Shown here: piece after piece, positions 16,938-26,370 of the stretch
How the letters are laid out: the number at the start of each line of letters is the position of its first letter
Position numbering within the stretch: position 1 is the first letter of the stretch
NCBI RefSeq assembly: GCF_003382685.1
Contig: NZ_QLVG01000047.1
Coordinates: 1-56,250, forward strand
Direction of reading: 5' to 3'
DNA: 56,250 nucleotides
Source of the DNA: Halorussus litoreus
Lineage (GTDB): Archaea > Halobacteriota > Halobacteria > Halobacteriales > Haladaptataceae
Position numbers and translations under genes: made by a program
The notes under the pieces: generated by a model
Databases searched by the model: none
Told to the model about the DNA's origin: nothing
What the model saw: only the letters and a program-made list of their open reading frames with translations

Positions 16938-17561
16938 TTACTTCACGTGGTCGGTCAACAGCGTTCGCAGGGCCTTTGCACCGTTCGGCGAAGACGGGGA
17001 CCGACACTTCGCGTGCCAGTAGTAGCACTCCTCGTCGCTCATCCGGGCGACGCCGCGGGCGAACGCCCGCATGCGGTCCACGCGCTGGATGGGCTTGACG
17101 CCCGTGAACGCCAGCGCGAGGCGGACCCCGACCGCCTCCGGGAGGAACACGTCGCCGTTGCCCGTGCCCGTCGCGGGACCGGGGTCGACGTCGGCGGTTT
17201 CGAGGGACTCCCGGATCAGCGGGAGGATCGAGCGCAGGCGACTCTCGGCGAGTCGCGCGACCTTCACCGCGGACCAGTCGGTCCACGACCAGCTCTCGGC
17301 CTCCACGACCGACGAGTCACCGAACACCGAGGCGAAGGGCTCGACAGCGAGGCGGCGGTTCGCGCGTTCGAGGCGCTCGCGGCGGGCCGCGGCCTGCTCG
17401 TCCGGCAGGAGTTCGTACAGCGCGAGGGTCGCGCCCTCGGCGTCCTCCCGGCGCGCGAGCGCGAAGTTCGGCCGCCCGCCGTACACGCTACTCCCGAAGC
17501 TACGCGCGTCGAGGCCGTCCTTCTCCGAGGCTCGCGACGCCCCGCCCGGTCGCGCCGTCAT
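16938..17561 (-). CDS. Small Hma-associated protein (DUF7680/DUF3780-like position)
   Basis: 207 aa from ATG at 17561, which overlaps the DUF499 stop by ATGA. It begins with a short Gly/Arg-rich lead (TARPGGASRASEKDG), then RPNFALARREDAEGATLALYELLPDEQ, a WSWTDWSAVKVARLAESRLRSILPLIRESLE helix and a C-terminal block MSDEECYYWHAKCRS...GAKALRTLLTD. Hma-type loci normally carry a protein of about 200 aa in this place (DUF3780 or, in haloarchaea, DUF7680); the block EECYYWHAKC fits that kind of protein, but I assign it mainly by position. Enzymatic motifs are absent. Tight coupling on both sides suggests a stoichiometric subunit of the ATPase/methylase complex. Confidence 0.65.
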   Translation of the reverse strand: MTARPGGASRASEKDGLDARSFGSSVYGGRPNFALARREDAEGATLALYELLPDEQAAARRERLERANRRLAVEPFASVFGDSSVVEAESWSWTDWSAVKVARLAESRLRSILPLIRESLETADVDPGPATGTGNGDVFLPEAVGVRLALAFTGVKPIQRVDRMRAFARGVARMSDEECYYWHAKCRSPSSPNGAKALRTLLTDHVK

Positions 17562-20500
17562 TGTGTCGCCTCTGTTGGTATCTCCACCGGCCCTCTCCCT
17601 TGAACCTTCACGTCGATGTTGGTGTCGCCGAGCGCCTCGCGCAACTCCGCGAGCACGTCGTCCTCGCCGTCGGTCAGCGGCTCCGGCCCCGGCAGGTCGA
17701 TGCGGAACTTCACGTCCGTGTTCGTCGTCTCGCCGAACGATTCGGGCTGGTTCGTCACGCGCGAGAACTCCTCGACGCCGCCCTTGAACTCCGCCGAGTA
17801 CGATGCGTTCGACGACGACTGCGCCTCGTACTCCATCCGGACCTTGACGTGCTCGGCTCGATCCTTGATGGCCTGCTGCTGGGCGACGAACGACCCCTTC
17901 GAGAGCTGGTCCTCGCCGCCGACCGTGATCGTCACCTGCGAGACGCCGGGCGTCCCCCCGGACGATGCCGCCGAGAGTCCCTCGGTCCGCACCTCGTTGA
18001 ACGCCCGCGAGGATGCCATCAGGCTCGTCGCGTGGTCCCACGTACTCGGAGGAGTGGGAGTACACTCGAGACAGCGCCCGTGCTCGTCGAGTTCGCTCTC
18101 GTCTTCGACCTTCCTCCCGCAGTTGCTACACTTCGCTTTCGTTGTCGGTTCGTGCTCCTCACAGTAGTGCGGAGGTGACCCCTCCCCTTCGACCTCCGCT
18201 CCGCAGACCTTGCACTCGGCGTCTTCGATCTCCGGCGGCTCGATATCGTCCGCGTGAACGTCCAGCAGGGCCTCGATGTCCGTGTAGACCACGTAGTCGG
18301 ACCCGATCTTCACGTCCGAGTCTTGGATGGACGTCCGGACGTCCGGCGACTCCGACAGCGGGTCTGCCTTCTCCCAGTTGTCCGGGCTATCGTCCTCGTC
18401 GCCGTCCCAGTACGCGATTCTGCTCTCGCCGTCCCAGTAAGTGTAGCCCGCCTCCGAGACCATCCGTTCCACGGTCTTCCGGAGCGGTTTCGTGCTCAGG
18501 AGGTACGGTAGACCCGGCTTCTTGGCGAACTGCGTGACCAACTGCTCGGTCGTCATGCTGTCTTGGGTCTGCTGCCAGAGCTTCTGCTTGAAGAACGCCG
18601 ACCCCTTCGCGCTCGCGTCCGCTCGGATCAGCCGGTCCTCCAACGTCTCCTCGACCGCGTCGACCAGCGACGTCCCGCCGTTGGCTTCGGTGGCGTTGAT
18701 GGTGAGATGGGTCAGTCCATCCCGATCGACGTAGTAGAGGTGACGGTAGACGCCACGGACCAATTCTCCGAGTAGCCCGTAGGCTTGATCGCGCCGCTCT
18801 CTGAGTTCCTCCATTTGCTCCGACGAGAGGTCAGCCGTCTGCTGGGAGTCGTCCCGTAACGCTTCGAGTGCCTCCAGGGTCCGCGCTTCTTCGATTGCAC
18901 TTTTGACGCGCTCCTCGTCAGGCGCGAGGAAAAGTACGTAGTTCTTGTAGACACGGCTTTGGACCTCTCCACCGTGCTTCGAGGCCGATTTCCGGTACAG
19001 CGTCTCGATTTTGTCAGGGATCTCGCTCCCACCGTCGGACACCGGCGCAGTGTCCTTGTGCATAATCGCGAGCTGAGGCGTTCCTGCGTTATCGGGGAGA
19101 TCGGCCGGTGACTCCGGGAACGTTTCCGTCTCAAAACCCCCCGTGCCGACCTCTGATTCAAGGCGGCTATTGAATCTAGACCGTGCCTGCGCGTCGGGTG
19201 TGTTGTCCACGCGCCGGTCGATGATGCGGATGAGGTTCGGGTCGGACTTGAACCGGACGCGCTCCTCGTCGTAGAGGTAGTAGCACGCGACGCTCATGTC
19301 GTCGCCCGCGAGTGCCGCCAGGGCCGAGTCGTAGTTGTCGAACCGGATGTCCGGATGGCCGAGCGTCTCGTTGAGTTCTGCGCGAGTGAGCCCCGTCGCT
19401 CTCTCTCCATAGGCGAGACTGTGCCACAGAATCGTCGTGGTCAGGTGACTTCCGAGCGCAGGAACGCCCTTCTCCGTCCAATTCCGGTCCTCCAACTGGG
19501 CGTGGGCTGTCCCGTCGTCGCTGTAGATGTCCGCGGAGACGGCGGAACTCAGGTCGACGAACTCGAAGAGCGACTCCCGGAGCGTCGAGTCGATGCTCCC
19601 GTCCGGGGCGTTGTCCGCGGGGGTCAGGTCGTACAGCCGAATCCAGTGGCGCTCGTAGTGGTCGGGCTGGTAGTTCCAGCGGTAGTACACGGCGCGCGCG
19701 AGGAGCTTGAGAGCACCTCGCGTCCGCTGGAAGTTCGGGATCGTATCGATCTTCTCGGTGAGCGCCTGCACGACGGTCGGGTGGAAGGGATACTCGCGTT
19801 CGAGGCGTCCGACGTAGCTCGCGTCAGTCGCATTTTGCGGGAACTGCCGGTCAGATCCCGTGTAGAACTGGAAGTATGACTCGGCCGCCTGCGCTGCAGC
19901 ATCCGAATCGATCTCCTCAAAGAGGCGATGTTGCAGAACCTTCCCAACCTCGGTCTCGTCGGTCGGCGTGATCGTCTTGTGCTGTCGCCGACCGATCTGG
20001 TTCAGTTGGTCGACCAGCGTCCGGACCTCCTCGGCTTCGTCCTCGAACGCGGTGTCCGCGACGCTGTAGACGACCGTGACGTTGTCCACCTCCGACGCGG
20101 TCTCGAGAAGCGACAGGAGGAAGCTGAGCGTCTGGTCCGCGAGCGTCGTCTCTCCGACTTCCACACCGGACGCACCTTCGAGATACGCCGCGAGTTCGTC
20201 GATGAGGATGAGTGCCGGTCCGTCGCCGAGGTCGAAGAGGTCCTTGAGCGTGTTACTCCCCGGAGCGTTTCGATCCTGGTCGTACTCCTTGAGCAGTTCG
20301 TAGCCGTCGAGCCCGTAGAGCTGGTAGGCGATCTCGCCCCACGCTGTGCGACTATTCGGAGCATCGGGGTCCGAACGGTCGCTTCGAGCGTTTCGGGCGT
20401 CGACGTGTCCACCGACGAAGACGGCCGTGTCGACACCGAGTCCCTCGTCGACGGCTTCCCGATAGCTCGACGCGAGTTCGTCTTCATCAAGGAGATGTCG

Positions 20501-20863
20501 GTCAAGTCCTCCGATATCGCTCGGGTTCGTTGCGAGGTGATACGAAGCGATAAGGTCGTGGGTCTTCCCGCCACCGAACCGCGTGTCGAGACAGAGGATA
20601 CTGCTGGAGTATCCGCCGCTGTCGTAGCCACCACTTGCGAGGAAACGCCCCGTGAGATTACTGAGGAGTGTTTGAAGGCCCTCTGTCGGATAGGTCATAT
20701 CGAAGAACTGGTCTGCCTCCCGATAGACGGGGGCTGCGTCCGCCGGCGAATGGGCTACGGTGGCTAGACTCGCCGCGAACTGGTCCTCCTGAAGCGTTCC
20801 GTCGAGAACGTCTCCTCTGGGTGTACAACTCTCGAACACGTTGGGATAATCTTTGTCACTCAT
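17558..20863 (-). CDS. DUF499 ATPase, Hma-type defence component
   Basis: 1101 aa. The N-terminus (NVFESCTPRGDVLDGTLQEDQFAASL) is typical of DUF499 proteins. Walker A is RFGGGKTHDLIASYHLA near residue 98 and Walker B is ALILIDELAAYLEG near 219; a sensor-like VTVVYSVADTAFE follows. Two zinc ribbons lie near 880-935 (CKVCGAEV...CEEHEP, then CSNCGRK...CLEC). The C-terminus is beta-rich. In the Hma system this large ATPase works with the methylase and helicase. It is the first gene of the DUF499-small partner-methylase operon. A lower-GC patch around 18760-19180 suggests recombination within the gene. Confidence 0.87.
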   Translation of the reverse strand: MSDKDYPNVFESCTPRGDVLDGTLQEDQFAASLATVAHSPADAAPVYREADQFFDMTYPTEGLQTLLSNLTGRFLASGGYDSGGYSSSILCLDTRFGGGKTHDLIASYHLATNPSDIGGLDRHLLDEDELASSYREAVDEGLGVDTAVFVGGHVDARNARSDRSDPDAPNSRTAWGEIAYQLYGLDGYELLKEYDQDRNAPGSNTLKDLFDLGDGPALILIDELAAYLEGASGVEVGETTLADQTLSFLLSLLETASEVDNVTVVYSVADTAFEDEAEEVRTLVDQLNQIGRRQHKTITPTDETEVGKVLQHRLFEEIDSDAAAQAAESYFQFYTGSDRQFPQNATDASYVGRLEREYPFHPTVVQALTEKIDTIPNFQRTRGALKLLARAVYYRWNYQPDHYERHWIRLYDLTPADNAPDGSIDSTLRESLFEFVDLSSAVSADIYSDDGTAHAQLEDRNWTEKGVPALGSHLTTTILWHSLAYGERATGLTRAELNETLGHPDIRFDNYDSALAALAGDDMSVACYYLYDEERVRFKSDPNLIRIIDRRVDNTPDAQARSRFNSRLESEVGTGGFETETFPESPADLPDNAGTPQLAIMHKDTAPVSDGGSEIPDKIETLYRKSASKHGGEVQSRVYKNYVLFLAPDEERVKSAIEEARTLEALEALRDDSQQTADLSSEQMEELRERRDQAYGLLGELVRGVYRHLYYVDRDGLTHLTINATEANGGTSLVDAVEETLEDRLIRADASAKGSAFFKQKLWQQTQDSMTTEQLVTQFAKKPGLPYLLSTKPLRKTVERMVSEAGYTYWDGESRIAYWDGDEDDSPDNWEKADPLSESPDVRTSIQDSDVKIGSDYVVYTDIEALLDVHADDIEPPEIEDAECKVCGAEVEGEGSPPHYCEEHEPTTKAKCSNCGRKVEDESELDEHGRCLECTPTPPSTWDHATSLMASSRAFNEVRTEGLSAASSGGTPGVSQVTITVGGEDQLSKGSFVAQQQAIKDRAEHVKVRMEYEAQSSSNASYSAEFKGGVEEFSRVTNQPESFGETTNTDVKFRIDLPGPEPLTDGEDDVLAELREALGDTNIDVKVQGRGPVEIPTEATQ

Positions 20864-21334
20864 ATTTTCTCATTTGTATTAGCGTCTGATGCAGTCTTGG
20901 AGAGTATGATGGATTCATCTCGTAAACTACCGTCGATAACTGCCCAGGTAATACGTTTCGACCTGCCCGTTTCTGCTTGGTTTGCGTCCTTTGGTTTCTC
21001 CGTAGCCGCTTCGACACAGAAAGAAGGCGTCTGAAATGTCGTCGGTCCTTCCACACTCGTTCTTGGGCCATCGAGACGCACTAATCAGCGAAACGAAACG
21101 TTATGATCTTTACTCAGTCAATCAGGTCAGACCTTGACTCTTCACAATTTAATGCTCGTCTTTCGCATAAGGATCAACTTGAGTCATCGTCAGAGTATCA
21201 AAAATATAGTGGCGAGGAGATCATGTTCTACCGTCCTATAATTTACATCAGGGCCGTGACACACTGCTCCTGAGAGTGCCGCAGGGGAAACTCTTACTCT
21301 GCACTTCTCGGAAATATCCAGGAAATTGGCGATG
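20864..21334. other. AT-richer spacer between the DUF4011 helicase and the Hma operon
   Basis: About 470 bp. It contains the promoter region of the DUF499 operon, although no clean TATA box is visible, and the 3' flank of the DUF4011 gene. Short open frames here are basic and unlike haloarchaeal proteins, so none is called. I see no repeat or RNA gene. Confidence 0.5.
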
Positions 21335-24300
21335 TTAGTCGTAAACATCGTCGAGCAGAACCGTATCGATTTCCTTCTCTACGTATTCGAGATTCTCCTC
21401 TTGAGTCGCCCCGCCCGCTTCGACGAGTTTCGTAACGGCATAGTCGAGGTACGACTTGATGTTCTTCCCGGTGCGTTGGTAATCGTAAAGTCGAGCAGTT
21501 TCGAGAATCAGGTCCTCGCGGGTCATTTCACGACCGTGACGGAGGATGTGGTGCTGTACCACGACTAACTCTTCGGGCGGAACCTTCTCGATGTCTCGAC
21601 GATGGACGTCGTGGTTACGAAGTAGAATCGATTTGGGGCGAGGTGTTGGCCAGAGAAAATCGTCGTGGCGTGCTAATTCATCTTGACGAATGAGTCGGCG
21701 TTCGATACTACCGAAGGTATCACGCATATTCTGCGTTAATCGACTGAGTTGCCAGCGCTCGATGACGGTGCGATACGCAACCTCCGCCCTAACCGGGCCG
21801 ACTGCATCGACCACGGCAACCAGATACTTTGCCTTCAACTGGTCCGATATCTCGTCGAAGTCTTTGGAGACAGTGTGTGACAAGCGAGGCGGTTCGTACG
21901 GCGTCATCTCGCTCTCGATGGTGTCTCGCTCTGCTTCGGGAATCGCATCGATCTCGACAGAATCGACCTCCGTCGTCGACGCTTGCTGAAGTGTGCTCCC
22001 TCCATCAGTCTGGACCACCTCGATTTTCTCCTCGATATCGGCCAGTTCCTCCTCCTTGTTGGCGACCCAATCCGGAGACCAGATCCGGTGGATCCGCCAG
22101 CCGAGGTCCTCTAGGACAGCTTGACGGGTACGGTCGCGATCCCGAGCCGTCTTGGACGAGTGATACGCAGCCCCGTCACACTCGATGCCCAAGAGATACT
22201 CGCCTGGTCGTTCGGGATGGCGGATGGCGAGGTCGATACTATAGCCGGAACTGGAAACCTGAGATGCCACGTCGTATCCTCGCTCTTCGAATTCAGTGTA
22301 CACGGCCTCCTCGAAACCGGAATCGAACTGAAGCGTCTCGGGCTCCGTGTCCTCACGGTCCAAGGCGTGCTGGCCGTGCTTGGCGTATTCGAGATAGTGT
22401 TTGAAGTCCTCGACCCCGCGATGTTTGACGTTGCTGGGGTCGATTTCCCCGGGTTGTAACGACGAAACGACCGTCACCTTCTCCTTCGCGCGGGTGACCG
22501 CGACGTTGAGCCGCCGATGCCCGCCAGACTGACTCAACGGTCCGAAGTTCATTGAGATCTTCCCGGACGAGTCCGGCCCATAGCCGACGCTGAAGATGAG
22601 CCGGTCCCGTTCGTCACCCTGCACGTTCTCGAGGCTCTTGATGAAGAACCCTTCAAGCGCATCGTCTTCACTGACGAACGTGTCTAGTGCAGGATTCTTG
22701 TCCCGGCGTACTTCGAGCTGGTCCCGAATCTCACGGGTCTGCGCCTGACTGAAGGCAATGACGCCGAGACTTTTGTCCGGGGCCTCTTCGACGTGTTCCT
22801 CGACACGGTCGATTACATGGTTCGCTTCGGGCGTATTCGTGCTCGACCCTCCCCGGTCGTAGACGCCGTCTGGGACGTAGTCGAACTCAACGCCTGTCTC
22901 GACAGACGGGTTATTCTCGGGGAACGTCTGCAACCGTCCGTCGTAGTACTTGAGGTTGGAGAATTCGATGAGTTCGTCCGTCCGACTCCGGTAGTGCCAC
23001 TGGAGGTACTTCTCCGGAAGAACTGTTCCAGCTTCGTCGAGGATACTTTCGAGGTCCTCACGGACGCCTTCGTCGGTTTCCACATCCGCGTCGAAGAAGG
23101 AGGTCGGCGGTAGCTGCTTCGAGTCCCCCGCGATAACGACCTGATCGCCGCGAATGATGCTACTCACCGCGTCTTGGGGCATGATCTGAGATGCCTCGTC
23201 GAAGATGACGCAGTCGAATTCTAATTCTCCGTATTCGAGGTACTGTGCCACGGAGAGCGGGCTCATCATGAAGCAGGGCTTGAGGTCCGTAACGAGGTCT
23301 GCAGCTCTCGCGAATATCGTCCGGAGAGGTTCGTGCATCCGAGATTTCTTGATTTCCCGCCGGAGAAACGCCTGTGCAGAGCTGTCGGCGTGTTCGAGCG
23401 TCATCGTCGGCCGCCGATTGGTCACGCGATGCTGAATCTCGGCCTTCGCGTACTCCCGCTGTTGCTCGTCCAACTTTCGGAACCTATCTACCAACCGGGA
23501 GTATTCGGTCGCGCTAAACTCGCTGAGCGGCGTCTTTCGGTACATTCCGTTCAACCACTGCGTATAGAACGACCGCTTGAACGCGCTCACCAGCGTCGTC
23601 GCTGGATGACCAGAGTCGAGGAACGTATCGACGAAGTCACCTGCAGGTCCCGTCTGGACCGTCTCAAGCCGGTGTTTGAACTGCACCCACTCCTGTAGCG
23701 ACCCAAGGTCGTCCTCCAGTTCTGCTACGAATCCGGAGATAGCCTTCGGCGGTTCAGTCTCCCAGTCCGCGAGCAATTCGTCCGTATCGACGTACGCATC
23801 GAAGTCGTCGATGGCGTCGTCCCACTCACTCAAGGCCTTTCGGGTGGATTCCGCAAGTTCTTCGGCATCGATATCGAGACCGCCGTCATCAACGAGTCCA
23901 TTCGCTATGGAGTCAACGTCGAAGGTATCGATAGCTTCGAACTCCGCTATCCACGCTCGATACTCGAGGACGGTCTCCCAGTCTGTATCCCGCCCGTCGA
24001 ACAGTTGCCCGAGAAGTCGTCGGAGATCCCCATATTGGTCTAGCTCGTCGTCGAGACGTTGCAAGTCACGGAGCAGTTTTGCGTCGTCTTTGAGTTGCTC
24101 GAATCCTGGGTCGTACTCTCCCGTCGCTTCTTCCTGAAGACGACCTTTTAGTCGGTAATAGGAGGGTTGAAGGAACCGAAGTAGGCCGTAGTTTGTCAGC
24201 TCATCGTAAAGACTTGCGCCGTCTTCTCCGAGGAACGTCTCGCTGTACTTCTCCACGAGTTCCTCGCGCTCGTCATGGTACTCTCGATGGGTGGTTGCGA

Positions 24301-26095
24301 ACTCTTCGAACCGCCCCTCGCGGTCGTAAAAGTCGGACGTGAAGTACTCTTCCCGATGCACCACATCAGGACACTCGGCGAGTAACTCGACAAACTCGGC
24401 AGCTTCGCGGAGCGATTTCACCGAATCAACGTCGACATCGAGTGCAGTCTCGATTCGCGTTCTGGCGTCGTCGAGTTGATTCCCGGTTCGACGAAGGTTG
24501 CCAAGGGCGTCCTCGACTCGATCGCGCGTATCGACGCCCCAATCCGAGATCGTGGTGTGACGCCAGGGACTCTCCTCGTAATTGTCGACTTGTTCGTCGT
24601 ACTCCGCGAGCCCCGAGAGATGCTGTTCGAGCGAATCTATCGTCTGCTGGTCGAGTTCGAGCGGGTTCGGCCCGGACCACTCGATACGGGGTGCGTCGTC
24701 GTTGTTGGCGACGATTCCGAAGACGTCGTACGTCGTCCGGTCCTGTCCGGCCGGACTTTCGAAGAGATAGTCACTGTACGCGTTGAGTTCGGCTTTGGTC
24801 CGGTCGAGTTCCTCGACGACGTCAGACCGATCAGACGGTCTTTCGAGCGGGTCCGAGCGAAGTTCCTGACCGAGACTCTCCAGTACGCGCTTCTTGTTCG
24901 CGTACTCTCCGTGAGCGTTCAAGCAGAACCGCCCGAGACCGACATCAGCGAGGCGACTCCGGACGACGTCCAGTGCCGCCTGCTTCTCGCTCACGAAGAG
25001 TACGGTCTCGTCGTCCGCCATCTTCTCGGCGATGATGTTCGCAATTGTTTGACTTTTGCCGGTCCCCGGTGGTCCCTGCAGCACGAAACTCAGCCCGTTC
25101 TTCGCTGCTTCGATGGCCTCTTGTTGACTTGAGTCTGCATCTAGCACCTGAAAAACGTCGCCAGCGGAGACGGTTTCGTCGAGTTGGTCTGCAGTCGGTG
25201 TCTCGACGTCCTGCTTGACGGCGTCCAGGTCGCCGTTCATCGCCTGCACCAAGGGATTCCCTTTTATCGCCTCGCGGTTCTCTTCGAGATCAGCGTAGAG
25301 GCTGTACTTCGCGAAATCGAAGATTCCGAGTACGCAGTCAGGGACGACACTCCAGCGGTCGAATCCGGCGATCTTCGTCTCGATGTGGGCGAAGCCATTT
25401 GTCAGATTGTCGACCGTAAATGCGTCGTCGTCTGGGAGCGTGATTCCGCGCTCGACGGCTAACTTCTTCCGGAGTGCCGGATTGAACAGGAGTTCGGGTT
25501 CGTCGGTCGAGATCGCGTAGTCGTGGCGGCCTTTCTCTCGAGTCGATTCCTCAGAAAGCGTGACGGGAACGAGAAAGAGCGGGCTTCGCAACTGCTCGTC
25601 ACTGTGCTCGGCCTCGTACCAGCGGAGTGAGCCCAAAGCGATGAACAGGGAGTCAACGCCTTTCTCCTGCTGGAAACGGGTCTCCTTCAACTTCAGTTGC
25701 GAGAGGCTGTTGGCGGTGGCTTCGCGGTCTCTCGTCGACGCAAGTTCGTCTTCGTCCAGATCCTCCGGGTCCGGTGGATTTCCTCCATCCTCCTCGGAAG
25801 CAGACCGTCGCACGTAGAAGGAGTCCCCGTCGGCGAGCGTGTTCACGATAGTGCGCGGATCGGCACGATAGAGCGGAAGAGACTTCGACTTCGTCGTGGT
25901 GAAGTTGACTAAATGATTTCGCCGCGTGAGGTCTATGAGTTGGTTTCGCCAACTGTCGATCTTCTTGTCGAGCGGAGTTTCTTTGCTCCCCTCGGACGAT
26001 TGGTCGGCAGTGAGCGTAGATGATGTCGCATCGTCGAACTCAGTCGTATCTGTCGTTTCGTCCCAGAACGTAGTTATCGCGTTCGTGTACGTCAT
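21335..26095 (-). CDS. DUF4011 - SF1 helicase - Vsr-like nuclease - DUF3320 protein (Hhe-like)
   Basis: 1586 aa. The DUF4011 start is KKIDSWRNQLIDLTRRNHLV near residue 45. An Upf1/COG1112-type helicase core follows: QGPPGTGKSQTIANII near 340, VLFVSEKQAALDVV, DEASQ near 965, VIAGDSKQLPP and RRLNVAVTRAKEKV. A Vsr/MTES_1575-like nuclease lies near 1285-1345 (IDLAIRH, GIECDGAAYH, ARDRDR, GWRIHRIWSPDW), and DUF3320-like helices near 1405-1470. This domain order matches the single-gene defence protein described as Hhe (DUF4011-helicase-Vsr). It is transcribed away from the AddAB-like pair across a 275-bp gap, and the downstream Hma genes are on the same strand but 470 bp away, so it is probably its own unit. 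Confidence 0.85.
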   Translation of the reverse strand: MTYTNAITTFWDETTDTTEFDDATSSTLTADQSSEGSKETPLDKKIDSWRNQLIDLTRRNHLVNFTTTKSKSLPLYRADPRTIVNTLADGDSFYVRRSASEEDGGNPPDPEDLDEDELASTRDREATANSLSQLKLKETRFQQEKGVDSLFIALGSLRWYEAEHSDEQLRSPLFLVPVTLSEESTREKGRHDYAISTDEPELLFNPALRKKLAVERGITLPDDDAFTVDNLTNGFAHIETKIAGFDRWSVVPDCVLGIFDFAKYSLYADLEENREAIKGNPLVQAMNGDLDAVKQDVETPTADQLDETVSAGDVFQVLDADSSQQEAIEAAKNGLSFVLQGPPGTGKSQTIANIIAEKMADDETVLFVSEKQAALDVVRSRLADVGLGRFCLNAHGEYANKKRVLESLGQELRSDPLERPSDRSDVVEELDRTKAELNAYSDYLFESPAGQDRTTYDVFGIVANNDDAPRIEWSGPNPLELDQQTIDSLEQHLSGLAEYDEQVDNYEESPWRHTTISDWGVDTRDRVEDALGNLRRTGNQLDDARTRIETALDVDVDSVKSLREAAEFVELLAECPDVVHREEYFTSDFYDREGRFEEFATTHREYHDEREELVEKYSETFLGEDGASLYDELTNYGLLRFLQPSYYRLKGRLQEEATGEYDPGFEQLKDDAKLLRDLQRLDDELDQYGDLRRLLGQLFDGRDTDWETVLEYRAWIAEFEAIDTFDVDSIANGLVDDGGLDIDAEELAESTRKALSEWDDAIDDFDAYVDTDELLADWETEPPKAISGFVAELEDDLGSLQEWVQFKHRLETVQTGPAGDFVDTFLDSGHPATTLVSAFKRSFYTQWLNGMYRKTPLSEFSATEYSRLVDRFRKLDEQQREYAKAEIQHRVTNRRPTMTLEHADSSAQAFLRREIKKSRMHEPLRTIFARAADLVTDLKPCFMMSPLSVAQYLEYGELEFDCVIFDEASQIMPQDAVSSIIRGDQVVIAGDSKQLPPTSFFDADVETDEGVREDLESILDEAGTVLPEKYLQWHYRSRTDELIEFSNLKYYDGRLQTFPENNPSVETGVEFDYVPDGVYDRGGSSTNTPEANHVIDRVEEHVEEAPDKSLGVIAFSQAQTREIRDQLEVRRDKNPALDTFVSEDDALEGFFIKSLENVQGDERDRLIFSVGYGPDSSGKISMNFGPLSQSGGHRRLNVAVTRAKEKVTVVSSLQPGEIDPSNVKHRGVEDFKHYLEYAKHGQHALDREDTEPETLQFDSGFEEAVYTEFEERGYDVASQVSSSGYSIDLAIRHPERPGEYLLGIECDGAAYHSSKTARDRDRTRQAVLEDLGWRIHRIWSPDWVANKEEELADIEEKIEVVQTDGGSTLQQASTTEVDSVEIDAIPEAERDTIESEMTPYEPPRLSHTVSKDFDEISDQLKAKYLVAVVDAVGPVRAEVAYRTVIERWQLSRLTQNMRDTFGSIERRLIRQDELARHDDFLWPTPRPKSILLRNHDVHRRDIEKVPPEELVVVQHHILRHGREMTREDLILETARLYDYQRTGKNIKSYLDYAVTKLVEAGGATQEENLEYVEKEIDTVLLDDVYD

Positions 26096-26370
26096 GGAGG
26101 ATCACGCGCCTGAGTGCAAACCGGGGGCGAGAAAGTTCCCTCGGTTTCTAGCAGATCGGGGTCCGTTTGGGATCGTACCATCTATATCAACGTATCGTTC
26201 ACCTTTCAAAACCAACGTTTAATCTTTTCGAATCACTACTCCCTCGTCGATTATCCACCAAAATAGAGCCGCGTCTTACGTCGGCGTTTTTGCTCCGAAA
26301 GCAGAACAGTCATGTCCGAACTCTATCGAACGTCGATACCTTTTTGTCGTAAACTGCTCATGCGTTCCGC

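Noticed and set aside
7652-20863. DISARM system
   Set aside because: A methylase, SNF2 helicase and PLD domain are present, but no DrmA-type helicase or DrmB (DUF1998) protein is seen, while DUF499 plus DUF1156 is the Hma set.
20856-21081. Small minus-strand ORFs before the DUF499 gene
   Set aside because: They are highly basic, lack a start context and would occupy the operon's promoter region.
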